This document shows positions 8,584-17,917 of a stretch of 64,000 nt of DNA, one piece after another. Every line of letters begins with the position of its first letter. Within the stretch, counting starts at the first letter, position 1. Source of the stretch: Scandinavium sp002470465 (GTDB taxonomy: Bacteria; Pseudomonadota; Gammaproteobacteria; Enterobacterales; Enterobacteriaceae); assembly GCF_040750395.1 (NCBI RefSeq), contig NZ_JBFLVD010000014.1, positions 62,001 through 126,000 of the forward strand, written 5' to 3'. The notes below the pieces were generated by a model that did no database searches, was not told the origin of the DNA, and worked only from the letters and a program-made list of their open reading frames with translations. A program made the position numbers and the translations under genes.

Positions 8584-9843
8584 ATGGATAAATTTCGTGT
8601 TCAGGGTCCAACGCGTCTCCAGGGCGAGGTAAGCATCTCCGGTGCCAAAAATGCGGCGCTGCCAATTCTTTTCGCCGCGCTGCTGGCCGAAGAGCCCGTC
8701 GAAATTCAGAACGTGCCGAAGCTGAAAGATATCGACACGACCATGAAGTTACTGAGTCAACTTGGCACCAAAGTGAGCCGCAATGGATCGGTCTGGATTG
8801 ATGCCAGCGATGTTAACGTGTTCTGCGCACCGTATGAGCTTGTGAAAACTATGCGAGCCTCCATTTGGGCGCTCGGTCCGTTGGTGGCGCGTTTTGGCCA
8901 GGGCCAGGTTTCCCTGCCTGGCGGCTGTGCTATCGGCGCACGTCCGGTCGACCTGCACATTACCGGCCTTGAGCAGTTGGGCGCAGAGATCAAACTGGAA
9001 GAAGGCTACGTAAAAGCATCTGTTGATGGTCGCCTGAAAGGCGCGCACATCGTGATGGACAAAGTCAGCGTGGGCGCCACTGTCACCATCATGAGTGCCG
9101 CAACGCTTGCGGAAGGTACCACGATTATCGAGAACGCCGCGCGCGAGCCGGAAATTGTCGATACTGCGAACTTCCTGAACGCGCTGGGTGCGAAAATTAC
9201 CGGTCAGGGCACCGATCGCATCACCATTGAAGGCGTTGAGCGCCTCGGTGGCGGGGTATACAGCGTTCTGCCAGACCGTATTGAAACCGGAACCTTCCTT
9301 GTGGCTGCTGCTATCTCTGGCGGTAAAATCGTTTGCCGTAACGCGCAACCCGATACTCTGGATGCCGTACTGGCGAAGCTGCGTGAAGCCGGTGCTGACA
9401 TCGAAGTGGGCGAAGACTGGGTAAGCCTTGATATGCACGGAAAGCGTCCGAAAGCGGTGAATGTGCGTACTGCGCCGCATCCGGGTTTCCCTACCGACAT
9501 GCAGGCTCAGTTCACCCTGCTGAACATGGTGGCTGAAGGGACAGGTGTGGTCACGGAGACGATCTTTGAAAACCGGTTTATGCACTTGCCTGAACTCATC
9601 CGTATGGGCGCCCGCGCAGAAATTGAAAGCAATACCGCGATTTGCCATGGTGTAGAGAAACTCTCTGGCGCTCAGGTTATGGCGACCGATTTACGTGCTT
9701 CTGCAAGCCTGGTACTGGCTGGTTGTATCGCGGAAGGGACGACGGTGGTGGAACGTATCTATCACATCGATCGTGGCTACGAGCGCATCGAAGACAAACT
9801 GCGCGGTCTTGGCGCAAGCATCGAACGTATCAAGGGCGAATAA
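8584..9843 (+). CDS. murA: UDP-N-acetylglucosamine 1-carboxyvinyltransferase MurA
   Basis: MurA transfers enolpyruvate from PEP to UDP-GlcNAc, the first committed step of peptidoglycan synthesis, in the cytoplasm. The 419-residue protein has the two-domain EPT fold. The catalytic, fosfomycin-target cysteine is Cys115 in LPGGCAIGARPVD. Lys22 in GAKNAALPI and the FPTDMQAQF loop are also present. Nothing suggests target-based fosfomycin resistance. It follows ibaG directly. Confidence 0.98.
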   Translation: MDKFRVQGPTRLQGEVSISGAKNAALPILFAALLAEEPVEIQNVPKLKDIDTTMKLLSQLGTKVSRNGSVWIDASDVNVFCAPYELVKTMRASIWALGPLVARFGQGQVSLPGGCAIGARPVDLHITGLEQLGAEIKLEEGYVKASVDGRLKGAHIVMDKVSVGATVTIMSAATLAEGTTIIENAAREPEIVDTANFLNALGAKITGQGTDRITIEGVERLGGGVYSVLPDRIETGTFLVAAAISGGKIVCRNAQPDTLDAVLAKLREAGADIEVGEDWVSLDMHGKRPKAVNVRTAPHPGFPTDMQAQFTLLNMVAEGTGVVTETIFENRFMHLPELIRMGARAEIESNTAICHGVEKLSGAQVMATDLRASASLVLAGCIAEGTTVVERIYHIDRGYERIEDKLRGLGASIERIKGE

Positions 9844-9860
9844 TTTCGCTTTCTGCTCAG

Positions 9861-9895
9861 GCATCCCCCCGTCCTTGTGACGTGGGGGCTGCTTT
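9861..9895 (+). terminator. Possible terminator after murA
   Basis: About 17 bases after the murA stop, CCCCCCGTC and GACGTGGGGG form an imperfect stem followed by a pyrimidine-rich stretch (CTTTCCTGTTTC). The T tract is poor, so this is tentative. sfsB converges from the other strand. Confidence 0.45.
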
Positions 9896-9901
9896 CCTGT
9901 T

Positions 9902-10171
9902 TCACTTCTTTTTTGGGTATCTTCTCTGCTGAGTTCGGTCGATGAATTCGTGCGTCAGCGGATCATGATACCGCGACGGCCAGATAATCCACGGTTGAGT
10001 GCCAAGTGCGGCAGCAATGATCATTTCGCCTTTCGGCCAGGGGCGGGTTAATGCATTTGCGAGTGTAGAAGAACTCAGTCCATTTTTTCGTGATTCAGCC
10101 GCCAGCGACGTTCCTTTTTTACGTAATCCGGCAATGATGTCTGCAGGATGCCAGTCGATAAATTTATCCAT
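9902..10171 (-). CDS. sfsB: Ner-like DNA-binding transcriptional regulator SfsB
   Basis: SfsB (also called Nlp) resembles the Mu-phage Ner repressor and was found as a regulator affecting maltose genes. The short protein (89 residues from the start giving MDKFIDWHPADIIAGLRKKG) is essentially one helix-turn-helix domain: RKKGTSLAAESRKNGLSSSTLANAL is the recognition region. An upstream in-frame ATG at 10201 would add 10 residues, but homology begins here. It is convergent with murA and transcribed away from ispB. Confidence 0.88.
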   Translation of the reverse strand: MDKFIDWHPADIIAGLRKKGTSLAAESRKNGLSSSTLANALTRPWPKGEMIIAAALGTQPWIIWPSRYHDPLTHEFIDRTQQRRYPKKK

Positions 10172-10331
10172 ACTCTCTCCCTGTTGATACACAACCCACA
10201 TCTGTTTTGTGGTTTATCCACTATACCGTCTAAATCGTTATAGTTCTAAAAAGTTCAAGTAAGTTGAAGCGATATTCGGATTAAATAAAGATGGCGTCAT
10301 GCACAGGGAGAATAGGATGTTTTTGCCTGAA

Positions 10332-10356
10332 CTTTCCCGCGCATTGCGCGGGAAGG
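10332..10356 (-). terminator. Strong hairpin just after ispB
   Basis: Two bases past the ispB stop, TTCCCGCGCA (10334-10343) and TGCGCGGGAA (10345-10354) form a perfect 10-bp stem with a one-base centre, extendable by two outer pairs. No T tract follows on the minus strand, so it may be an RNA-end stabiliser or a Rho-linked terminator rather than an intrinsic one. Confidence 0.5.
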
Positions 10357-10358
10357 GA

Positions 10359-11330
10359 TCAGCGATCGCGTTGAACGGCGATGTGGGCGAGGGCAATAAG
10401 CGCTTCGCGCCATGGCGTATCGGGGAGAGAATGGAGAGACTGAATCGCTTTATCCGCCTCTTCTTCGGCACGCTGGCGAGTCCACTCCAGCGATCCGCTG
10501 GTGGCCATTGCTTCCAGCACGGGTTCAAGTAAATGCCGACCGTTACCTTCTTCGATGGCCTGGCGAATCATCGCAGCCTGTTCTGGCGTGCCGTTGCGCA
10601 TTGCGTGAAGCAGAGGGAGGGTCGGTTTGCCTTCGTTTAAGTCATCACCGACGTTCTTACCGAGCGTTTCGCCATCTGCGCTGTAATCAAGAAGATCGTC
10701 GATAAGCTGAAATGCGGTGCCAAGATAGCGCCCGTAATCCTGCAGGCCTTTCTCTTGCTCTTCAGAACAACCCGCCAGCATGCCGGAACACTGGGCCGCC
10801 GCTTCGAACAGTCGCGCAGTCTTGCTGTAAATCACGCGCATGTAGTTTTCTTCAGTGATGTTCGGATCGTTAACGTTCATCAGCTGCAGGACTTCACCTT
10901 CAGCAATGACGTTGACCGCCTCTGACATCACTTCCAGAATGCGGAGTGAACCCAGGCTTGTCATCATCTGGAATGCGCGGGTATAGATGAAGTCGCCAAC
11001 CAGCACGCTTGCTGCATTGCCAAACGCGGCGTTGGCGGTGGCTTTACCACGACGCATATCGGACTCATCCACGACATCGTCGTGCAACAGAGTGGCTGTG
11101 TGAATAAATTCGATAAGCGCAGCAATGGTGACGTGAGCATTTCCTTCATAGCCAACTGCACGTGCAGCCAGCACCGCGATCATGGGACGAATGCGCTTCC
11201 CGCCTCCGCTGACGATGTAATACCCTAACTGATTGATCAGCTGGACGTCAGAATTGAGTTGCTCAAGGATTGCCGCATTGACACCCGCCATATCTTGCGC
11301 GGTTAACTCATTGATTTTTTCTAAATTCAT
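10359..11330 (-). CDS. ispB: Octaprenyl diphosphate synthase IspB
   Basis: IspB makes the C40 octaprenyl chain of ubiquinone and menaquinone from FPP and IPP. It is a trans-prenyltransferase of 323 residues, the E. coli length. The first aspartate-rich motif is in TLLHDDVVDESDMRRG near 84 and the second is QLIDDLLDYSAD near 211. Both are intact. The gene is divergent from rplU, with a 257-base gap that carries the rplU promoter. Confidence 0.97.
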   Translation of the reverse strand: MNLEKINELTAQDMAGVNAAILEQLNSDVQLINQLGYYIVSGGGKRIRPMIAVLAARAVGYEGNAHVTIAALIEFIHTATLLHDDVVDESDMRRGKATANAAFGNAASVLVGDFIYTRAFQMMTSLGSLRILEVMSEAVNVIAEGEVLQLMNVNDPNITEENYMRVIYSKTARLFEAAAQCSGMLAGCSEEQEKGLQDYGRYLGTAFQLIDDLLDYSADGETLGKNVGDDLNEGKPTLPLLHAMRNGTPEQAAMIRQAIEEGNGRHLLEPVLEAMATSGSLEWTRQRAEEEADKAIQSLHSLPDTPWREALIALAHIAVQRDR

Positions 11331-11487
11331 CGCAAAAGCCGGGCTTAATGTCCTGTTTACCGCTTATCCGTAAGGGATAACGAAGAGTCTGGGTTAGAAT
11401 TGTAGACCTGATTGTACTGAAAAAACGACGCAGATAAACGTTACCTTGTGCGTTGTGTTTTTTTTCTGCATTGATCGATGATGGTAC

Positions 11488-11516
11488 TTGTCAAAGGCTC
11501 ACCTTTTGCGTAATAT
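11488..11516 (+). promoter_or_regulatory. Sigma-70 promoter of rplU-rpmA
   Basis: TTGTCA (11488-11493), a 17-base spacer and TAATAT (11511-11516) form a near-consensus promoter 71 bases upstream of rplU. Its strength suits a ribosomal-protein operon. The rest of the gap, 11331-11487, has no other clear signal. Confidence 0.8.
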
Positions 11517-11587
11517 TCGCGCCCTATTGTGAATATTTATAGCGCACTCTGAATCACACGAGGACGTGCGCGGAAGCGGAGTTTTAT

Positions 11588-11899
11588 ATGTACGCGGTTT
11601 TCCAAAGTGGTGGTAAACAACACCGAGTAAGCGAAGGTCAGACCGTTCGCCTGGAAAAGCTGGACATCGCAACTGGCGAATCTATCGAGTTCGCTGAAGT
11701 TCTGATGATCGCAAACGGTGAAGAAGTCAAAATCGGCGTTCCTTTCGTTGATGGCGGCGTAATCAAAGCTGAAGTTGTTGCTCACGGTCGTGGCGAGAAA
11801 GTTAAAATCGTTAAGTTTCGTCGTCGTAAACACTACCGTAAGCAGCAGGGCCATCGTCAGTGGTTCACTGATGTGAAAATTACTGGCATCAGCGCCTAA
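11588..11899 (+). CDS. rplU: 50S ribosomal protein L21
   Basis: L21 binds 23S rRNA in the large ribosomal subunit. The 103-residue protein begins MYAVFQSGGKQHRVSEGQTV and carries the basic VKIVKFRRRKHYRKQQGHRQ stretch that contacts rRNA. Length equals E. coli. First gene of rplU-rpmA, 19 bases before rpmA. Confidence 0.98.
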   Translation: MYAVFQSGGKQHRVSEGQTVRLEKLDIATGESIEFAEVLMIANGEEVKIGVPFVDGGVIKAEVVAHGRGEKVKIVKFRRRKHYRKQQGHRQWFTDVKITGISA

Positions 11900-11918
11900 G
11901 ACCTGAGGAGAGATTTAA

Positions 11919-12176
11919 ATGGCACATAAAAAGGCTGGCGGCTCAACTCGTAACGGTCGCGACTCAGAAGCTAAACGTCTGGGTGTTAAACGTTTCGGTG
12001 GCGAAACTGTACTGGCAGGTAGCATCATCGTTCGTCAACGTGGTACCAAATTCCACGCTGGCAACAACGTTGGTTGCGGCCGTGACCACACTCTGTTTGC
12101 GAAAGCAGACGGTAAAGTGAAATTCGAAGTTAAAGGTCCGAACAACCGTAAGTACATCAGCATCGTTGCTGAGTAA
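11919..12176 (+). CDS. rpmA: 50S ribosomal protein L27
   Basis: L27 reaches into the peptidyl-transferase centre with its N-terminal tail. The 85-residue protein starts MAHKKAGGSTRNGRDSEAKR, without the cleavable extension found in Firmicutes. The core GNNVGCGRDHTLFAKADG is conserved. A GAGGAGA ribosome site precedes it. A strong terminator follows. Confidence 0.98.
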   Translation: MAHKKAGGSTRNGRDSEAKRLGVKRFGGETVLAGSIIVRQRGTKFHAGNNVGCGRDHTLFAKADGKVKFEVKGPNNRKYISIVAE

Positions 12177-12198
12177 GTTTTTCGGTCCGGTAACGGAT

Positions 12199-12230
12199 GA
12201 AAGCCCCGCAACGTGTTGCGGGGCTTTTTA
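12199..12230 (+). terminator. Rho-independent terminator after rpmA
   Basis: AAAGCCCCGCAAC, a short loop and GTTGCGGGGCTTTTT form a long GC-rich stem ending in a T run, 22 bases after rpmA. It ends the rplU-rpmA transcript; yhbE-obgE may have some read-through. Confidence 0.88.
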
Positions 12231-12270
12231 CATTAGACGTCCGGAAAATGTCTTACAGGATTAAGCGGGC

Positions 12271-13236
12271 ATGAAACAGCAGGCGGGCATTGGGATTGTG
12301 TTGGCGCTCACCACAGCGATGTGTTGGGGGGCATTGCCCATTGCCATGAAGCAGGTGCTGGAAGTCATGGAGCCGCCCACCGTGGTGTTCTATCGCTTTC
12401 TGATGGCAAGTATTGGACTCGGTTCGATTCTCGCGATTAAGGGCAAACTACCACCGCTGCAGCTGTTTCGTAAACCTCGTTGGCTGGTGCTCCTGGCTAT
12501 TGCTACCGGAGGACTGTTCGGCAATTTTATCCTGTTCAGTTCGTCGCTACAGTATTTAAGTCCTACCGCCTCCCAGGTGATTGGCCAACTTTCGCCCGTC
12601 GGGATGATGGTTGCCAGCGTCTTCATTCTTAAAGAGAAGATGCGCGGAACGCAGGTCATTGGCGCGATAATGCTGCTCTGTGGTCTGGTGATGTTCTTTA
12701 ACACCAGCCTGGTGGAGATCTTTACCCGCCTGACGGATTACACCTGGGGCGTTATTTTTGGCGTTGGAGCGGCAACGGTATGGGTCAGTTACGGCGTAGC
12801 GCAAAAGGTGTTATTGCGACGGTTAGCCTCACAGCAGATCCTGTTTTTGCTGTACACTTTATGTACGATAGCATTGCTGCCGCTGGCAAAGCCGGGTGTG
12901 ATTACCCAGTTGAGCGACTGGCAGCTGGCCTGCCTGATTTTCTGCGGGCTGAATACCCTGGTGGGTTACGGTGCGCTGGCTGAGGCTATGGCGCGCTGGC
13001 AGGCGGCGCAGGTGAGCGCGTTGATTACGCTGACTCCCCTGTTTACGCTGCTATTTTCAGATTTATTATCTATGGCCTGGCCCGATTTCTTCGCCAGACC
13101 GATGTTGAACCTTTTAGGTTATCTCGGTGCGTTTGTCGTGGTTGCGGGCGCGATGTATTCCGCCATTGGTCATCGTCTATGGGGACGGTGGCGTCAGCGT
13201 GAAGCGGTTGTTCCGCTCCCCCGCTCAGGCGAATGA
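12271..13236 (+). CDS. yhbE: EamA-type (DMT superfamily) transporter YhbE
   Basis: YhbE is an inner-membrane drug/metabolite transporter superfamily protein; its substrate is not known. The 321 residues form about ten transmembrane helices in two EamA repeats (roughly 8-140 and 155-295). The length matches E. coli YhbE. It lies 15 bases upstream of obgE and is probably cotranscribed. The C-terminal tail is short and basic. Confidence 0.9.
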   Translation: MKQQAGIGIVLALTTAMCWGALPIAMKQVLEVMEPPTVVFYRFLMASIGLGSILAIKGKLPPLQLFRKPRWLVLLAIATGGLFGNFILFSSSLQYLSPTASQVIGQLSPVGMMVASVFILKEKMRGTQVIGAIMLLCGLVMFFNTSLVEIFTRLTDYTWGVIFGVGAATVWVSYGVAQKVLLRRLASQQILFLLYTLCTIALLPLAKPGVITQLSDWQLACLIFCGLNTLVGYGALAEAMARWQAAQVSALITLTPLFTLLFSDLLSMAWPDFFARPMLNLLGYLGAFVVVAGAMYSAIGHRLWGRWRQREAVVPLPRSGE

Positions 13237-13251
13237 TTTACGGAGAGTAAA

Positions 13252-14424
13252 ATGAAGTTTGTTGATGAAGCAACGATCCTGGTTGTGGCAGGGGATGGCG
13301 GCAATGGCTGCGTCAGCTTCCGTCGTGAAAAATATATTCCACGTGGCGGCCCGGACGGCGGCGACGGCGGTGACGGCGGTGACGTATGGCTGGAAGCCGA
13401 TGAGAACCTGAATACCCTCATCGACTATCGCTTTGAAAAATCTTTCCGCGCCGAGCGTGGTCAGAACGGCCAGAGTCGTGACTGTACCGGTAAACGCGGT
13501 AAAGATGTCACCGTGAAGGTGCCGGTCGGTACGCGCGTTATCGACCAGGGCACCGGCGAAACAATGGGTGATATGACCAAACATGGTCAGCGCCTGATGG
13601 TCGCAAAAGGTGGCTGGCACGGCCTGGGTAACACCCGTTTCAAATCCTCTGTTAACCGTACTCCGCGTCAGAAGACGATGGGCACGCCGGGCGACAAGCG
13701 CGATCTGCAGCTTGAACTGATGCTGCTGGCTGACGTCGGGATGCTGGGGATGCCGAATGCCGGTAAATCGACCTTCATTCGTGCCGTCTCTGCGGCGAAG
13801 CCAAAAGTGGCTGACTATCCGTTTACCACGCTGGTGCCAAGCCTTGGCGTTGTGCGTATGGACAACGAAAAGAGCTTTGTGGTTGCCGATATCCCTGGCC
13901 TGATTGAAGGTGCAGCGGAAGGCGCAGGTCTGGGCATTCGCTTCCTGAAACACCTTGAGCGCTGCCGCGTGCTGCTGCACCTGATCGACATCGCTCCAAT
14001 CGATGGTTCCGATCCGGTTGAGAATGCCCGCATTATCATTGGCGAGCTGGAAAAATACAGCGAAAAACTGGCCGAAAAACCGCGCTGGCTGGTGTTCAAC
14101 AAAATCGATCTGATGGACAAAGCGGAAGCCGAAGAAAAAGCGAAAGCTATCGCTGAAGCGCTGGGCTGGGAAGAGAAGTTCTACCTGATCTCCGCTGCCA
14201 GCCAGCAGGGCGTGAAGGATCTTTGCTGGGACGTGATGACCTTCATCATCGAAAACCCGGTCGCGAAAGCAGAAGAAGAGAAGCAGCCAGAGAAAGTCGA
14301 ATTCATGTGGGATGACTATCACCGCCAACAGCTTGAAGAAGCCGAAGTGGAAGATGACGAAGACTGGGATGACGACTGGGATGAAGATGACGAAGAAGGC
14401 GTCGAGTTCATCTACAAGCACTAA
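13252..14424 (+). CDS. obgE: Obg GTPase ObgE/CgtA
   Basis: ObgE is an essential GTPase that acts in 50S assembly, the stringent response and chromosome segregation. The 390-residue protein has the glycine-rich Obg domain (FRREKYIPRGGPDGGDGG repeats, residues 1-158), then the G domain with G1 GMPNAGKST near 165, G3 DIPG and G4 NKID. The C-terminal tail is highly acidic (DDEDWDDDWDEDDEEG). A GGAGAG ribosome site precedes it. Confidence 0.98.
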   Translation: MKFVDEATILVVAGDGGNGCVSFRREKYIPRGGPDGGDGGDGGDVWLEADENLNTLIDYRFEKSFRAERGQNGQSRDCTGKRGKDVTVKVPVGTRVIDQGTGETMGDMTKHGQRLMVAKGGWHGLGNTRFKSSVNRTPRQKTMGTPGDKRDLQLELMLLADVGMLGMPNAGKSTFIRAVSAAKPKVADYPFTTLVPSLGVVRMDNEKSFVVADIPGLIEGAAEGAGLGIRFLKHLERCRVLLHLIDIAPIDGSDPVENARIIIGELEKYSEKLAEKPRWLVFNKIDLMDKAEAEEKAKAIAEALGWEEKFYLISAASQQGVKDLCWDVMTFIIENPVAKAEEEKQPEKVEFMWDDYHRQQLEEAEVEDDEDWDDDWDEDDEEGVEFIYKH

Positions 14425-14436
14425 GTTTGCTGCAAA

Positions 14437-14466
14437 GAAAAGGCTCCCATCGGGAGCCTTTTTGTT
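14437..14466. terminator. Bidirectional terminator between obgE and dacB
   Basis: AAAAGGCTCCC, a short AT loop and GGGAGCCTTTTT form a symmetric hairpin with A residues on one side and T residues on the other. It can end both obgE (plus) and dacB (minus), which converge here. Confidence 0.88.
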
Positions 14467-15900
<1,434 letters not shown>

Positions 15901-16022
15901 AATCTCGCGCTAACAGCCTGGAAACAAGCCGTCATACTACGGCGCAACGCCCTGTAAAGTAAACGATGACCCATAGTGAACTTCAGGGTAAAATACGCAT
16001 CAAACAGAAAAATTGCCGCTGG

Positions 16023-16052
16023 CCTGGAATTTTCGTTCCGGGTCAGTTTTCT
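16023..16052 (+). ncRNA. GraL-like leader RNA terminator upstream of greA
   Basis: About 95 bases before greA, CCTGGAAT (16023-16030) and GTTCCGGG form an 8-bp stem (two G-U pairs) followed by TCAGTTTTCTTTTTG. This is a plausible intrinsic terminator inside the greA leader. In E. coli the greA leader makes short GraL RNAs by premature termination; position and form fit, but only the hairpin is seen here and the RNA start is not placed. Confidence 0.55.
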
Positions 16053-16146
16053 TTTTGCTTAACTTCTGGCTTCCGATGAGTCGCAGAAGGACGTGCAGGG
16101 CTGCAGCGTACGCTGTGCCTGAAAGAATGATGAAGAGGTATAACTC

Positions 16147-16623
16147 ATGCAAGCAATTCCGATGACCTTACGTGGTGCCGAAAAACTGCGCGAAGAACTG
16201 GAGTTCCTGAAATCCGTTCGTCGCCCTGAAATCATTGCAGCGATTGCCGAAGCTCGTGAACATGGTGACCTGAAAGAAAATGCCGAATACCACGCGGCAC
16301 GTGAGCAGCAGGGCTTCTGTGAAGGGCGTATCAAGGACATTGAAGCGAAACTCTCTAACGCTCAGGTTATCGATATCACCAAAATGCCTAACACCGGGCG
16401 TGTGATTTTTGGTGCCACCGTGCAGGTGCTGAACCTGGACAACGACGAAGAGACCAGCTGGCGTATCGTGGGCGATGATGAAGCTGACTTTAAGCAGAAT
16501 CTCATCTCCGTGAACTCTCCGATTGCACGTGGCCTGATCGGCAAAGAGCGGGATGACGTCGTGACTATCCAGACGCCAGGCGGAGAAGTGGAATACGAAA
16601 TCGTCAAGGTCGACTACCTGTAA
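16147..16623 (+). CDS. greA: Transcription elongation factor GreA
   Basis: GreA enters the RNA polymerase secondary channel and stimulates cleavage of backtracked RNA. The 158-residue protein has an N-terminal coiled coil (about 1-75, rich in Glu, Lys and Arg; tip acidic residues in EHGDLKENAEYHAAREQQ) and a C-terminal FKBP-like domain. The start MQAIPMTLRGAEKLREELEF is the family start. It has a 246-base leader shared with the divergent dacB. Confidence 0.98.
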   Translation: MQAIPMTLRGAEKLREELEFLKSVRRPEIIAAIAEAREHGDLKENAEYHAAREQQGFCEGRIKDIEAKLSNAQVIDITKMPNTGRVIFGATVQVLNLDNDEETSWRIVGDDEADFKQNLISVNSPIARGLIGKERDDVVTIQTPGGEVEYEIVKVDYL

Positions 16624-16653
16624 ACACTTTTGTTTACAAAATGTAAAGATAAG

Positions 16654-16680
16654 AAAAAGGCCGCTTAGCGGCCTTTTAAC
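16654..16680 (+). terminator. Rho-independent terminator after greA
   Basis: AAAAAGGCCGC, a TTA loop and GCGGCCTTTT form a compact GC stem with a short T run, 30 bases past the greA stop. Confidence 0.82.
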
Positions 16681-16763
16681 AACGTTAAGAGCGTGGCATT
16701 TTGCTCACCTGCCCGCGGAAACCCCTCGTTTTACACATCAAATGTGTTCAATTCAGGTTACTC

Positions 16764-17057
16764 TTAACGTGGCAGCGAGATTTTGCGCTCTGCTGTTGGG
16801 CGATACAGAACCAGCGTTTTACCGATGACCTGTACGTTACAGGCGCCGGTTTCGCGAACGATAGCTTCCACGATAAGGAGTTTAGTCTCGCGATCTTCCG
16901 AGGCGATTTTCACCTTGATCAGTTCGTGGTGTTCTAACGCTTGTTCAATCTCGGCCAGTACCCCTTCGGTCAAACCATTGTTGCCAAGCATAACTACCGG
17001 CTTGAGCGGATGTGCCAGACCTTTCAGGTGCTGTTTTTGTTTAGTACTCAGATTCAT
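16764..17057 (-). CDS. yhbY: Ribosome assembly RNA-binding protein YhbY
   Basis: YhbY is a CRM-domain RNA-binding protein that associates with pre-50S particles. The start at 17057 gives MNLSTKQKQHLKGLAHPLKP and 97 residues, as in E. coli; the open frame continues 19 codons upstream but that part is not conserved. The CRM signature is PVVMLGNNGLTEGVLAEIEQ. It diverges from rlmE, also a 50S maturation factor. Confidence 0.94.
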   Translation of the reverse strand: MNLSTKQKQHLKGLAHPLKPVVMLGNNGLTEGVLAEIEQALEHHELIKVKIASEDRETKLLIVEAIVRETGACNVQVIGKTLVLYRPTAERKISLPR

Positions 17058-17182
17058 CGTATATTTTTGCTTACGTTGGGATTGAAAACGGTTCATTCTA
17101 CCGCCATCTCTCAATTATCGCCAAATCGGCCGTTAAAATTTACGCTGCCGGGTACGAGGATCTGCCCCGATGGGAAAGTTAA

Positions 17183-17812
17183 ATGACAGGTAAAAAGCGT
17201 TCTGCCAGCTCCAGCCGCTGGCTCCAGGAACACTTTAGCGATAAATATGTTCAGCAGGCACAGAAAAAGGGGTTACGTTCCCGTGCCTGGTTTAAACTTG
17301 ATGAAATACAGCAAAGTGACAAACTTTTTAAACCGGGAATGACGGTGGTCGATCTCGGTGCTGCCCCCGGCGGATGGTCACAGTATGCCGTGACGCAGAT
17401 CGGCGGCGGCGGCCGCATCATCGCTTGCGATCTTTTACCGATGGATCCAATCGTTGGTGTGGACTTCCTTCAGGGCGACTTTCGTGATGAATTAGTGCTG
17501 AAAGCGTTACTTGAACGTGTAGGTGACAGTAAAGTCCAGGTTGTCATGTCCGATATGGCTCCAAACATGTGCGGAACACCAGCGGTGGATATTCCCCGTG
17601 CCATGTATCTGGTAGAGCTGGCGCTTGAGATGTGTCGTGATGTACTGGCACCGGGCGGCAGTTTTTTAGTGAAGGTGTTTCAGGGCGAAGGTTTCGAGGA
17701 GTACCTTAAGGAAATTCGCTCCCTGTTTACGAAAGTCAAAGTTCGTAAGCCGGACTCTTCCCGCGCACGTTCGCGAGAAGTGTACATTGTAGCGACCGGG
17801 CGAAAACCATAA
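17183..17812 (+). CDS. rlmE: 23S rRNA 2'-O-ribose U2552 methyltransferase RlmE
   Basis: RlmE (FtsJ, RrmJ) methylates U2552 in the A-loop of 23S rRNA late in 50S assembly. The 209-residue protein has the SAM-binding motif VVDLGAAPGGWSQ (55-67). Known catalytic residues are visible: Lys38 in RSRAWFKLDE, Asp in VMSDMAPNMCG near 124, and Lys in FLVKVFQGEG near 164. It precedes ftsH; in E. coli the pair is heat-inducible. Confidence 0.97.
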   Translation: MTGKKRSASSSRWLQEHFSDKYVQQAQKKGLRSRAWFKLDEIQQSDKLFKPGMTVVDLGAAPGGWSQYAVTQIGGGGRIIACDLLPMDPIVGVDFLQGDFRDELVLKALLERVGDSKVQVVMSDMAPNMCGTPAVDIPRAMYLVELALEMCRDVLAPGGSFLVKVFQGEGFEEYLKEIRSLFTKVKVRKPDSSRARSREVYIVATGRKP

Positions 17813-17917
17813 CCTGACGCTTTTAAGCCTTTGCCGTTCCGGCAGCGGTTTGAAATGCGTCGGATGTATAGTAACCTGACGCTGTTATTAACACAGTTGT
17901 AATAAGAGGTTAATCCC

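Noticed and set aside
13225..14421. 398-codon open frame antisense to obgE
   Set aside because: Shadow of obgE; no start signal or homology.
17841..17872. Sigma-70 promoter directly before ftsH
   Set aside because: TTGAAA and TATAGT are only 11 bases apart, too close to work as a -35/-10 pair.
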